This document shows, in pieces, positions 16,589-25,435 of a stretch of DNA of 64,000 nucleotides (its first letter is position 1; each line of letters starts with the position of its first letter). Source of the stretch: Belnapia mucosa (GTDB taxonomy: Bacteria > Pseudomonadota > Alphaproteobacteria > Acetobacterales > Acetobacteraceae). A program made the position numbers and the translations under genes. Below the pieces are notes generated by a model. The model saw nothing but the letters and a program-made list of their open reading frames with translations. It did not search any database and was not told the origin of the DNA. The DNA lies in assembly GCF_016775475.1 (NCBI RefSeq), contig NZ_JAEUXJ010000013.1, positions 1 through 64,000 of the forward strand, written 5' to 3'.

Positions 16589-17553
16589 CCATGCGTCGCC
16601 GTACCCTCCTCGGGCTTGCCACGACGGTGCTCGCTCATCCTGCCGTGGCAGCGGCCTATCCTGACCGTCCGGTCCGCCTCGTCGTGCCCTTCGCGCCCGG
16701 TGGCGGCACGGATCTAATGGCTCGCGCAGTAGCGCAGGCCATGAGCGGCATGCTCGGGCAGCAGATCATAATCGACAACCGCAGCGGCGGTAACGGCACG
16801 ATTGGCACGCAGCATGTCGCGCAGGCGAAGCCGGATGGCTACACCGGCTTGATTGCGACCGGCAGCGAACTTTCCCTGAAGCCGCTGCTGGAAGCCAATC
16901 TGCCCTATGACGTGGACCGCGACTTCGCGCCGGCAGTGCTGCTCGGCATCACGCCCGTGGTGATCGCGGTGCATCCCTCCCTGCCGGTAACCAACATCCA
17001 GGGGCTGATCGCCTTCGCCAAGGCGCAGCCTCGCGGCATTGATGTCGCCAACCCTGGCAATGGCGGGGCCATGCATGTCGCCGTTGCCTTGCTAGCCCTG
17101 CGCGCCGGCATCACCGTCCAGCACGTGCCCTATCGCGGTGCGGGACCGGCGGTGGCCGACACGGTGGCGGGCAATGTGAAGATCGTTGCCTCCGGCCTGC
17201 CGCCAGTCCTGGCGCAGGCGCGGCAGGGACGGCTACGCATGATCGCCGTCACCACGCCTCGGCGTACGCCCGCGGCGCCTGAGGTGCCGACGCTGGAGGA
17301 GGCCGGCATTGCCGGCTTCGACATGTCCAATGCTGTTGGCCTGGTGGTGCCGCGCGGCACGCCTGCCGAGGCAGTCGAGCGCCTGAACGCGGCCGCCAAT
17401 GCCGCAGTCAGGGAAGCCGAGGTTCGGCGCGTCTTTTTGGAAAATGGCGTGGAGCCACTGGGTTCCACTGTGGAAGAGTACGGCACTTATGTGCGCGCAG
17501 AGCGCGAGCACTACCGTGAATGGATTCGCCTGACCGGCATCGTGATGGACTGA
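16585..17553 (+). CDS. tripartite tricarboxylate transporter receptor (Bug family)
   Basis: 322-residue periplasmic solute receptor with a signal peptide (RRTLLGLATTVLAHPAVAAA). Bug-family landmarks: YPDRPVRLVVPFAPGGGTDL, GQQIIIDNRSGGNGTIGTQ, AKPDGYTGLI and VQHVPYRGAGPAVADTVAG. Such receptors bind carboxylates or amides by two water-mediated contacts and deliver them to TctA/TctB-type permeases, neither of which is in the window. Overlap of four bases with the sulfatase gene suggests it captures the sulfated substrate or a related organic acid. Confidence 0.93.
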   Translation: MTMRRRTLLGLATTVLAHPAVAAAYPDRPVRLVVPFAPGGGTDLMARAVAQAMSGMLGQQIIIDNRSGGNGTIGTQHVAQAKPDGYTGLIATGSELSLKPLLEANLPYDVDRDFAPAVLLGITPVVIAVHPSLPVTNIQGLIAFAKAQPRGIDVANPGNGGAMHVAVALLALRAGITVQHVPYRGAGPAVADTVAGNVKIVASGLPPVLAQARQGRLRMIAVTTPRRTPAAPEVPTLEEAGIAGFDMSNAVGLVVPRGTPAEAVERLNAAANAAVREAEVRRVFLENGVEPLGSTVEEYGTYVRAEREHYREWIRLTGIVMD

Positions 17554-17710
17554 TTCGCTCGAATGGGTGGGCATGCTGGACGGAAAACAAAGCTTCCTGG
17601 CGCCAGCAAAGGGATGGCAGACAATTTTTCCTTCGCCGCCACTTCGCTTTTGCTTGAATTTCACAGGAAAAGGGGCTGTCCGGGTCTGATTGGTCCCGGA
17701 AGCAAAGCGG

Positions 17711-18172
17711 CTACAAGGGGAGTGGCGCTTCTGACTTGACCTCCTCCATCACGGCATAGGTACGTGTTTCCCGTACGCCTGGCAGGGCGAGCAGCACCTT
17801 GCCCAGGAAGTCCCGGTAGGCAGCCATGTCGCGCACCCGCGTCTTCAGCAGGTAGTCGAATCCGCCAGCCACCATGTGGCACTCCAGCACCTCAGGGGCG
17901 CGGCTCACCGCCGCCGCGAAACGGTCAAAGACATCCGGCGTGGTCTTGTCGAGCAGCACCTCCACGAAGACCAGCAGGCCGAGACCGAGCCGGTGGGGAT
18001 CCAGGCGGGCCCCGAAGCCGGTGATCAACCTGTCCTTGAGCAACCTCCGCATCCGCTCGCTGGTGGCTGCCGGAGACAGCCCGATGCGGTCGGCCAGTTC
18101 CAGGTTGGTGATCCGTCCCTCGCGCTGGAGGATGGCCAGGATCATCCGGTCCGTTCGGTCAATCTCCTGCAT
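17711..18172 (-). CDS. Lrp/AsnC-family regulator, probable putA activator
   Basis: 153 residues; ATG 18172 has a GGAAG site, and the upstream extension is not supported. N-terminal HTH: IDRTDRMILAILQREGRITN, LELADRIGLSPAATSERMRR; C-terminal RAM/AsnC ligand domain with LECHMVAGGFDYLLKTRVRD. It is divergent from putA with 119 bp between starts. In several Alphaproteobacteria putA is activated by an Lrp-type PutR in response to proline. PutA here lacks its own DNA-binding domain, which fits that arrangement. The role is inferred from position and family. Confidence 0.88.
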   Translation of the reverse strand: MQEIDRTDRMILAILQREGRITNLELADRIGLSPAATSERMRRLLKDRLITGFGARLDPHRLGLGLLVFVEVLLDKTTPDVFDRFAAAVSRAPEVLECHMVAGGFDYLLKTRVRDMAAYRDFLGKVLLALPGVRETRTYAVMEEVKSEAPLPL

Positions 18173-18234
18173 GATTGCTTCCAAAATCGCCCCAACTCCG
18201 AGAAATCTACGGCGCCGATCCAAAGGATCCCATA

Positions 18235-18261
18235 TTGATTCGGCGAAAGGCCGCCTAGAAT
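18235..18261 (+). promoter_or_regulatory. possible putA promoter
   Basis: TTGATT (18235-18240) and TAGAAT (18256-18261) resemble -35 and -10 boxes, but the 15-base spacing is short. An activator such as the divergent Lrp protein could compensate. Weak evidence. Confidence 0.3.
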
Positions 18262-18291
18262 TCCCGCGTTACCGCCGGGATTGCCGCGACC

Positions 18292-21200
18292 ATGACCACC
18301 GCCACCCTGTCCGACGCCGTGCCGTGCCCCTTCGCGGCCGTCATCGAGGACCTGCATCCGCAAGCCCCGCTGCGCGCCGCCGTCACCGCAGCCTATCGCC
18401 GGCCGGAGACGGACTGCCTGCCCCCGCTGCTGGCCGCCGCCACGCCGACCCCGGAGGAGGATGCCGCGGCCACCGCCCTCGCCCACCGCCTCGTCACCGC
18501 CCTGCGGGCCAAGCGCCGCGGCGGCGGGGTGGAGGCGTTGGTGCAGGAATTCTCCCTCTCCAGCCAGGAGGGCGTGGCGCTGATGTGCCTGGCCGAGGCG
18601 CTGCTGCGCATCCCCGACACCGCCACGCGGGATGCCCTGATCCGCGACAAGATCGGCGGCGGCGACTGGCGCGCCCATCTCGGCCATTCGCCCTCGCTCT
18701 TCGTCAACGCCGCCACCTGGGGGCTGGTGGTGACCGGCCGGCTCTCCTCGACCAACAGCGAGGCGGGGCTGGGCGCGGCGCTCACCCGCCTCATCGCCCG
18801 GGCCGGCGAGCCGGTGATCCGCCGCGGCGTCGATCTCGCCATGCGCATGATGGGCGAGCAATTCGTCACCGGCCAGACGATCGAGGAGGCGCTGGCGCGC
18901 AGCCGGGCGATGGAGGCCAAGGGCTTCCGCTACTCCTACGACATGCTCGGCGAGGCCGCGACCACGGCCGCGGATGCCGCGCGCTATCTGCGCGACTACG
19001 AGGACGCCATCCACGCCATCGGCCAGGCCTCGGCGGGGCGCGGGATCATCGAGGGGCCAGGCATCTCCATCAAGCTCTCCGCCCTGCATCCCCGCTACGC
19101 CCGCGCGCAGCGGGCCCGGGTGATGGGAGAATTGCTGCCGCGCCTGGCGGGGCTCGCCGTCCTGGCGCGCCGCTACGACATCGGCCTCAACATCGACGCG
19201 GAGGAGGCGGACCGACTGGAACTCTCGCTCGACCTGCTGGAGGCGCTCTGCGACGACAAGCGCCTGGCCGGTTGGGACGGCGTCGGCTTCGTCATCCAGG
19301 CCTACCAGCGCCGCGCGCCTTTCGTGATCGAGGACGTCATCGACCTTGCCCGCCGCACGGGGCGGCGGATGATGGTGCGGCTGGTCAAGGGCGCCTATTG
19401 GGACAGCGAGATCAAGCGCGCCCAGCTCGACGGGTTGGAGGACTTCCCGGTCTTCACCCGCAAGATCCACACCGACGTCTCCTACCTTGCCTGCGCGCGT
19501 CGGCTGCTGGCGGCGCCGGATGCGGTCTTCCCGCAATTCGCCACCCACAATGCGCGCACCCTCGCGGCCATCCACGCCATGGCAGGCCCCACGTCATGGC
19601 GGCCCGGCCAGTATGAGTTCCAGTGCCTGCACGGCATGGGCGAGCCGCTCTACGAGGAGGTGGTCGGGCCGGACAGGCTCAACCGTCCCTGCCGGATCTA
19701 CGCCCCGGTTGGCACCCATGAGACCCTGCTGGCCTATCTCGTCCGCCGCCTGCTCGAGAACGGCGCCAACTCCTCCTTCGTCAACCGCATCAACGACCCT
19801 GGCGTGCCCGTGGCAGCTCTGGTGGCGGATCCGGTGGCGGAGGCGCAGGCCCTCGTGCCGCCTGGGCGCCCGCATGACGGCATCGCCCGGCCGCATGCCC
19901 TGTTCGGCGATGCGCGCCGGAACTCGGCGGGGCTGGACCTGACGGACGAGGATCGCCTCGCCGCCCTGGCGTCGACGCTGCGCGGCGGCACCGCCCTCCT
20001 GCGCGCCGAGCCGCTGCTGGGCGACGGCCCCGCCCAGGGCGAGGCGCGGGAGGTCCGCAACCCCGCCGACCGCCGCGACCTGGTCGGCCATGTGGTGGAA
20101 GCCGGCGATGCCGTCGTGGATGCCGCCCTGGCCCAGGCCGAGGCCGCAGCACCCGGCTGGGCCGCCACGCCACTCGCCGAACGCGCGGCGGTGCTGGAGC
20201 GCGCGGCCGATCTGATGGAAGCCCGCCTGGACGCGCTGCTCGGCCCTATCGTGCGGGAAGCCGGCAAGTCCCTGCCCAACGCCGTCGGCGAGGTGCGCGA
20301 GGCGGTGGACTTCCTGCGCTACTACGCTGCCCAGGCGCGGGGCTTCGGGCCGGAGCACCGCCCGCTCGGGCCCGTCGCCTGCATCTCGCCCTGGAACTTC
20401 CCGCTGGCCATCTTCACCGGCCAGGTGGCGGCCGCGCTGGCGGCGGGCAACCCCGTCCTCGCCAAGCCGGCGGAGGAGGTGCCGCTGATCGCCGCCCTCG
20501 CCGTGGCGCTGCTGCGCGAGGCCGGGGCGCCGCCCGCCATCCTCCAGCTCCTGCCGGGCGACGGCCGGGTGGGCGCCCGCCTGGTGGCCGATCCGCGCGT
20601 CCAGGGCGTGATGTTCACCGGCTCCACCGCCGTCGCGCGGCTGATCCAGCGCCAGCTGGCCGATCGCCTCGGCCCCGCGGGCGCACCCGTCCCGTTTATC
20701 GCCGAGACGGGCGGGCAGAATGCCCTGGTCGTGGACAGCTCCGCCTTGGCGGAGCAGGTGGTGGCGGACGTCATCGCCTCGGCCTTCGACAGCGCCGGCC
20801 AGCGCTGCTCCGCCCTCCGCCTGCTCTGCCTGCAGGAAGATGTGGCGGACCGCGTGCTTGCCATGCTGCGGGGCGCGTTGGCGGAACTCGCCATCGGCCG
20901 CCCCGACCGTCTCGAGACGGATATCGGCCCAGTCATCACGGAGGACGCCCGGGCGGGCATCCAGGCCCATGTGGAGGCCATGCGCAGGGCCGGCCGGCCG
21001 GTGCACGCCCTGCCCCTGCCGGAGGCGTGCCGCCGCGGCAGCTTCGTCGCGCCGACCATCATCGAGATCGCCGGCGTCGCGGAGCTGGAGCGGGAGGTGT
21101 TCGGCCCGGTGCTGCACGTCCTGCGCTTCCGGCGCGAGGCGATGGACGCCCTGATGCGCGACATCAACGCCACCGGCTACGGCCTGACCTTCGGCGTGCA

Positions 21201-21933
21201 TTCCCGCATCGACGAGACCATCGCGCGCCTCACCGACGGAGCCGCGGCGGGCAACATCTACGTCAACCGCAACCTTATCGGCGCCGTGGTGGGGGTGCAG
21301 CCCTTCGGCGGGCATGGCCTGTCCGGCACCGGGCCAAAGGCGGGCGGGCCGCTCTACCTGCGCCGCCTCCTCGCCGCCGCGCCGGCCGAGCCGCCGCTGC
21401 CCGCCACCCGGCCGCTCCCGGCGCTGGAGGCTTTCACCGAATGGCTGCGGGGCCAGGGCAGGACGGAGCTGGCGGAGCGCTGCACGCGGCAGGGCATGGT
21501 CGCACGGCCGGGGCTGGAGATGGAGCTGCCCGGCCCGGTCGGCGAACGGAACCTCTACGCCCTGCATCCCCGTGGTACGGTGCTGTGTCGCGCGGCGACG
21601 GAAGATGGCGTGATGCTGCAGGTCGCGGCCTGCCTCGCCACAGGCAATCTGGCCCGGGTGGAGGCCCTGCCGGGGAACCTGCCGCCAGCCCTCGCCAGGC
21701 GGGTTCTGCCCGCCCAGGGCGATGGGATCGAGGGTTGCCAGGCCGTCCTGTTCGAGGGTGAGGCGGCCGCCTTGCGCCGCCTGGCGCTGGCCGTCGCCGC
21801 CGCGGAGGGGCCGATCCGCCCCATCCTCACGCCAGAGGACGGCTTCTATCGCCTGGACATGCTGATGGCGGAGCGCTCCGTCAGCACCAACACCGCGGCC
21901 GCCGGGGGAAACGCCAGCCTGATGAGTCTCTGA
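18292..21933 (+). CDS. putA: bifunctional proline dehydrogenase / L-glutamate gamma-semialdehyde dehydrogenase
   Basis: 1,213 residues. It oxidises proline to pyrroline-5-carboxylate with FAD and then to glutamate with NAD, passing electrons to the membrane quinone pool. Domains: PRODH barrel (about 60-490; EGPGISIKLSALHPRYARAQ, MMVRLVKGAYWDSEIKRAQL, YEFQCLHGMGEPLYEEV), linker, P5C dehydrogenase (about 560-1020; ISPWNFPLAIFTGQVAAALA, MFTGSTAVARLIQRQLA, Glu805 in FIAETGGQNAL, catalytic Cys839 in SAGQRCSALRLL), and a C-terminal domain with the conserved tail ending AAGGNASLMSL. There is no N-terminal ribbon-helix-helix, so it is not its own repressor, unlike the enterobacterial type. It stands alone, divergent from the Lrp-type regulator. 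A degraded 3' end of a second putA lies at 12.9 kb. Confidence 0.97.
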   Translation: MTTATLSDAVPCPFAAVIEDLHPQAPLRAAVTAAYRRPETDCLPPLLAAATPTPEEDAAATALAHRLVTALRAKRRGGGVEALVQEFSLSSQEGVALMCLAEALLRIPDTATRDALIRDKIGGGDWRAHLGHSPSLFVNAATWGLVVTGRLSSTNSEAGLGAALTRLIARAGEPVIRRGVDLAMRMMGEQFVTGQTIEEALARSRAMEAKGFRYSYDMLGEAATTAADAARYLRDYEDAIHAIGQASAGRGIIEGPGISIKLSALHPRYARAQRARVMGELLPRLAGLAVLARRYDIGLNIDAEEADRLELSLDLLEALCDDKRLAGWDGVGFVIQAYQRRAPFVIEDVIDLARRTGRRMMVRLVKGAYWDSEIKRAQLDGLEDFPVFTRKIHTDVSYLACARRLLAAPDAVFPQFATHNARTLAAIHAMAGPTSWRPGQYEFQCLHGMGEPLYEEVVGPDRLNRPCRIYAPVGTHETLLAYLVRRLLENGANSSFVNRINDPGVPVAALVADPVAEAQALVPPGRPHDGIARPHALFGDARRNSAGLDLTDEDRLAALASTLRGGTALLRAEPLLGDGPAQGEAREVRNPADRRDLVGHVVEAGDAVVDAALAQAEAAAPGWAATPLAERAAVLERAADLMEARLDALLGPIVREAGKSLPNAVGEVREAVDFLRYYAAQARGFGPEHRPLGPVACISPWNFPLAIFTGQVAAALAAGNPVLAKPAEEVPLIAALAVALLREAGAPPAILQLLPGDGRVGARLVADPRVQGVMFTGSTAVARLIQRQLADRLGPAGAPVPFIAETGGQNALVVDSSALAEQVVADVIASAFDSAGQRCSALRLLCLQEDVADRVLAMLRGALAELAIGRPDRLETDIGPVITEDARAGIQAHVEAMRRAGRPVHALPLPEACRRGSFVAPTIIEIAGVAELEREVFGPVLHVLRFRREAMDALMRDINATGYGLTFGVHSRIDETIARLTDGAAAGNIYVNRNLIGAVVGVQPFGGHGLSGTGPKAGGPLYLRRLLAAAPAEPPLPATRPLPALEAFTEWLRGQGRTELAERCTRQGMVARPGLEMELPGPVGERNLYALHPRGTVLCRAATEDGVMLQVAACLATGNLARVEALPGNLPPALARRVLPAQGDGIEGCQAVLFEGEAAALRRLALAVAAAEGPIRPILTPEDGFYRLDMLMAERSVSTNTAAAGGNASLMSL

Positions 21934-22005
21934 CGCGGCCGATGGCATGGGCCGGGACGAGACCCACAGGCCCACCGGCACCCAGGCCCGCCGGGCCCCG
22001 CAGGC

Positions 22006-22938
22006 TCAGCCGGACCTGACCCGGCCGAGCCGCCGGGACAGGGCCGCCACCTGCCGGCGCCCGGACGAGGCCACCAGCGCGGCGAAGGCCGCCACCGTGC
22101 GCGACCTCGGCTGCCAGACCGGGAAGAGCAGGCCGTAGGGCAGGGCGATGGACGGGCGGAACCGCCGCATCGCAAGGCCGGCCGCCCCGCTGGACAAGGC
22201 GACGAAAGGGTCGGCCACGGCGAGGCCCAGCCCCATCGCCGCCAGCTGGCAGGCCACGGCCCCGCTGCCGGTCTCCAACCGAACCCGGGGCGTCATCCCC
22301 GCATCGCGGAAAAGCTGATCCACCTGCTGGCGGATCAGCGAGCGGGGATGGGTCATCACCAGGTCCTGCCCGGCCAGGTCGGCCAGGGACAGGCTGGCCC
22401 GCCGGCTCAGCGGATGCCCTTGCCGCATGACCACCACGGCCTCGGCGCGGCAGAACTCCTCCACCTCCACTGCCGGATGCGCCAGCGGCAACACGGTGAG
22501 GCCGAGGTCGAAGGCCTCCTGGCCCAGCCAGCTCTCGATGTCGAGCCGCACCCGGGTCTCGATCGTCGCGGTGAAGCCCGGCATCTCCGCGACCATGCGC
22601 GCCAGCGGATCGCCCAGCAGGGCGCCGATGCTCTGCGGCGCGACCAGCACGCGGAGATGGCTGTCCTGCCGCCCGGCGCGGATGTCGCCGGCCAGGCGCT
22701 CCAGCCCGGCATGCCCGGCCAGGATCCGCTCCACCTGGGCGTAGAAGCGGGCGCCCTCGGCAGTGAGGGCGAGGCGGCGGTTGCGGCGGTCGAACAGCGG
22801 GAAGCCCAGCTCCGCCTCCAGCGCCGCCAGCAACCGGCCGACCTGCGGCTGGGTCCGGCCGAGCCGTGCCGCCGCCTCCGACACTGAGCCGCCCTCGACG
22901 AAGGCACGCAGCGCCTCGAGTGACCTTGGATTCAGCAA
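22006..22938 (-). CDS. LysR-family transcriptional regulator
   Basis: 310 residues from a TTG at 22938 preceded by GGAGG. The HTH is seen in NPRSLEALRAFVEGGSVSEA, AARLGRTQPQVGRLLAALEA and FDRRNRRLALTAEG; a standard effector domain follows. It is divergent from the CocE-GAF-Bug-Bug operon, with 146 bp between starts that hold a perfect T-N11-A palindrome (22956-22970). It most likely controls that operon. Ligand unknown. Confidence 0.92.
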   Translation of the reverse strand: MLNPRSLEALRAFVEGGSVSEAAARLGRTQPQVGRLLAALEAELGFPLFDRRNRRLALTAEGARFYAQVERILAGHAGLERLAGDIRAGRQDSHLRVLVAPQSIGALLGDPLARMVAEMPGFTATIETRVRLDIESWLGQEAFDLGLTVLPLAHPAVEVEEFCRAEAVVVMRQGHPLSRRASLSLADLAGQDLVMTHPRSLIRQQVDQLFRDAGMTPRVRLETGSGAVACQLAAMGLGLAVADPFVALSSGAAGLAMRRFRPSIALPYGLLFPVWQPRSRTVAAFAALVASSGRRQVAALSRRLGRVRSG

Positions 22939-22955
22939 TGCCCGCCTCCGACCTT

Positions 22956-22970
22956 ATGCGGGAACCGCAT
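22956..22970. promoter_or_regulatory. probable LysR-type operator
   Basis: Perfect palindrome ATGCGG-GAA-CCGCAT containing the T-N11-A core (T22957, A22969) that LysR regulators bind. It is 18 bases from the regulator's start and about 115 bases from the hydrolase start, in the divergent gap. A second weaker half-pair (CCTTAT... ATAAGG) flanks it. Confidence 0.5.
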
Positions 22971-23084
22971 GAAATGCCGCAGATAAGGCATTTGACGCAG
23001 TATGGCGCCCTCCTTCAACTGGACTCGAATTCGTCACGCAAGCCGCGCCAGCCTCCCGGCGCCGGCCGGAGGACCAGGCGCAGC

Positions 23085-24926
23085 ATGTCGGACAGCGATC
23101 GGAACAGCCCGGCCTGGCAGGTGACGCCGGGCGACTACCTGGCGCGGCGCGAGGCCGGCTTCGCCCTGCCCGCCGCCCCGCAATCCCGCTACCTGACGAT
23201 GCGCGACGGCTGCCGCATCGCCGTGGACCTCTGGCTGCCGCACGGGCCGGACGGAGCGCCGGCCGAGGGGCAGGTGCCGACGATCCTGATCCTCACGCCC
23301 TATTACCGGCGCTTCCGCCTGCGGCCGGGCGGCACCGGCGACGTCACGCCGAATGCGGGCAAGTTCATCAACCTCTTCGTCCCGCGCGGCTATGCGGTGC
23401 TGGTGGTGGATGTGCGCGGCACCGGCGCCAGCTTCGGCACCCGCGACAGCTTCCGCTCGCCGAAGGAGCGGGAGGACAGCCGCGAGATCGCCGACTGGGT
23501 CGTCGCCCAGCCCTGGTCGGACGGCCGCATCGGCGCGACCGGCATCTCCTACCCCGGCGCCGCATCGGACTTCCTGGCCGGCACCGGCCACCCTGCCGTG
23601 CGGGCCATCGCGCCGCTCTTCGCCGTGTGGGACACCTATGCGGACAACTACTACCCGGGCGGCATCCTGCTGAAGCAGCTGGCCCGGAGCTATGACGAGC
23701 TGATGGTCGCCATGGACCATGACCGCCGCGACCTGCTGCGCAACTACGTCTACTACGCCAATCCCGACCTCGCCGGGCCGCATCCGGTGGACGAGGATCC
23801 GGACGGGACGCTGCTGCGCGAGGCCCTGCACGAGCACCTGGCGAATTTCCGCCAGCCCGACTTCATGGGCGAGTTCCGCTTCCGCGAGGATCCGCTCCCC
23901 TACGACCCGGATTTCAGCTCGGCCTCCTTCAGCCCCTATTCGGTGCGCGACGGCATTCAGCCGGAGGTGGCGGTGCTGGCCGTCTCCGGCTGGATGGACG
24001 GCGCGGGCTACGCCAACGGTGCCATCTCCCGCTTCCTGACGCTGCGGGAGAACCCGGTGCACCTGCTCCTCGGTCCCTGGGACCACGGGGCGCGCTGCAA
24101 CGTCTCGCCCTGGCGCAACCGGGTCGAGCCGGAATTCGCCCTGCTCGGCGAGGTGCTGCGCTTCTTCGACCACTACCTGCTGGGGCAGGACACCGGCCTC
24201 GCGGCCGAGGCGCGCATCCACTACTTCAGCATGCATGCCGAGGAATGGCGCTCCGCCGCCGCCTGGCCGCCCGTGGAAGAACGGCACCGGCTCCACCTCG
24301 ATGCCGGCCATGCGCTCTCGCCCGAGCCGCCTGCCGCCGCGGGCGAGGACAGGGTTCGGGCGGACTTCGCCGCCGGCAGCGGCAGCGGCACGCGCTACGA
24401 GCGCATCGCCGGCATCAACAGCACCATCTACTACGCCGACTGGAGCGAGCGGCAGGCGCGGCTTGCCGGCTGGACTTCGACGCCGCTGCCCGAGGCGATG
24501 GAGCTGACCGGACACGCCATCGCCGAGCTGTGGCTCGCGGCCAGCGAGCCCGATGCCGCGCTCTTCGCCTATCTTTCGGAAGTCGAGGCAGACGGCACGG
24601 TGCGCTACGTGACCGAGGGGCTGCTGCGCGCGCTGCACCGCAAGGAAAGCCCGGCGCCGGAAGCCTGCCGCACCAGCTGGCCGTTCCGCAGCTTCCGCCG
24701 GGCGGATGCCGCGCCGCTGGTGCCGGGCCAGGCCGAGCGCATCCGCATCCCGCTGCTGCCGACCTCCTGGGTCTTCGCCGCGGGCAGCCGCATCCGGCTG
24801 TCGGTCGCCGGAGCGGATGCCGACCACTGCGTGCAGGTGCCGCATGGCCGGCCGCCGCTGCTCACCCTGCTGCGCGGCGGCGACCGGGCCTCGGCGCTGG
24901 ATCTGCCGCTGCGGCCGCGGCGATGA
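23085..24926 (+). CDS. CocE/NonD-family hydrolase (X-Pro dipeptidyl-peptidase S15 type)
   Basis: 613 residues. Alpha/beta hydrolase with an inserted cap and a C-terminal jelly-roll, as in cocaine esterase and alpha-amino-acid ester hydrolases. Triad candidates: Ser155 in GATGISYPGAASDF (GxSYxG), Asp305 in SGWMDGAGYANGA and His334 in LLGPWDHGARCN. The RGYAVLVVDVRGTGASFGTR block precedes the nucleophile, and the C-terminal domain ends with PTSWVFAAGSRIRLSVAGAD. No signal peptide, so cytoplasmic. ATG 23085 was taken because GGAGGA precedes it. It leads an operon with a GAF protein and two Bug receptors through ATGA overlaps. Probably hydrolyses an ester or amide imported by those receptors. Confidence 0.9.
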   Translation: MSDSDRNSPAWQVTPGDYLARREAGFALPAAPQSRYLTMRDGCRIAVDLWLPHGPDGAPAEGQVPTILILTPYYRRFRLRPGGTGDVTPNAGKFINLFVPRGYAVLVVDVRGTGASFGTRDSFRSPKEREDSREIADWVVAQPWSDGRIGATGISYPGAASDFLAGTGHPAVRAIAPLFAVWDTYADNYYPGGILLKQLARSYDELMVAMDHDRRDLLRNYVYYANPDLAGPHPVDEDPDGTLLREALHEHLANFRQPDFMGEFRFREDPLPYDPDFSSASFSPYSVRDGIQPEVAVLAVSGWMDGAGYANGAISRFLTLRENPVHLLLGPWDHGARCNVSPWRNRVEPEFALLGEVLRFFDHYLLGQDTGLAAEARIHYFSMHAEEWRSAAAWPPVEERHRLHLDAGHALSPEPPAAAGEDRVRADFAAGSGSGTRYERIAGINSTIYYADWSERQARLAGWTSTPLPEAMELTGHAIAELWLAASEPDAALFAYLSEVEADGTVRYVTEGLLRALHRKESPAPEACRTSWPFRSFRRADAAPLVPGQAERIRIPLLPTSWVFAAGSRIRLSVAGADADHCVQVPHGRPPLLTLLRGGDRASALDLPLRPRR

Positions 24927-25435
24927 CCGGGCTGGTGCTCGACCACCTCGCCGCCATGGCCGCCGCGCTCGCCGACCCGCAGCAGCCGTCAGCCAGCTTC
25001 GCCGCACTGGACGCCGCGCTCGGCCGGGCCGTGGGCCACCGCTTCCTCACCATGCTGGCCTATCGCTGGGAGGAGGGCGTGGCCGAGCGGCTCTACAGCA
25101 GCCGGCCGGACCTCTACCCCGCGCGCGGCCGCAAGGCCTTCGCCGCTGCGCCCACGCAGCGCCGCGTGGCGGAGGGCATGCAGCCCTATATCGGCCGTGA
25201 CGCCGCCGACATCCGCCGCGACTTCCCGGACCACGAGACGATCTTCGCCCTGGGCTGCGAGAGCATCCTGAACATGCCGGTGGTCTGGCGCGGCCGCGCG
25301 CTCGGCCAGGTCAACCTGCTGCACGAGGCCCGGCACTACGTGCCGGACCAGCTGCCGCTGGTCCGCGCGCTGGTGCAGATGGCCATCCCCGCTTTCCTCG
25401 CGGCCACCGCGACCGGCCAGGAGGACAATCCATGA
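24923..25435 (+). CDS. GAF-domain protein
   Basis: 170 residues. It looks like a stand-alone GAF sensor: FLTMLAYRWEEGVAERLYSS at the core strand, then CESILNMPVVWRGRALGQVN and LVRALVQMAIPAFLAA as the closing helix, the usual GAF pattern. No output domain or membrane segment. Start and end overlap the neighbouring genes (ATGA at both ends), so it is translated with the hydrolase and the Bug receptors. Similar small GAF proteins accompany amide- and ester-hydrolase operons in this group of bacteria, where their role is not established. Confidence 0.75.
   Translation: MTGLVLDHLAAMAAALADPQQPSASFAALDAALGRAVGHRFLTMLAYRWEEGVAERLYSSRPDLYPARGRKAFAAAPTQRRVAEGMQPYIGRDAADIRRDFPDHETIFALGCESILNMPVVWRGRALGQVNLLHEARHYVPDQLPLVRALVQMAIPAFLAATATGQEDNP

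Noticed and set aside
19594..21981. 795-codon minus-strand frame opposite putA
   Set aside because: Shadow of putA; the composition is typical of antisense of G+C-rich genes.
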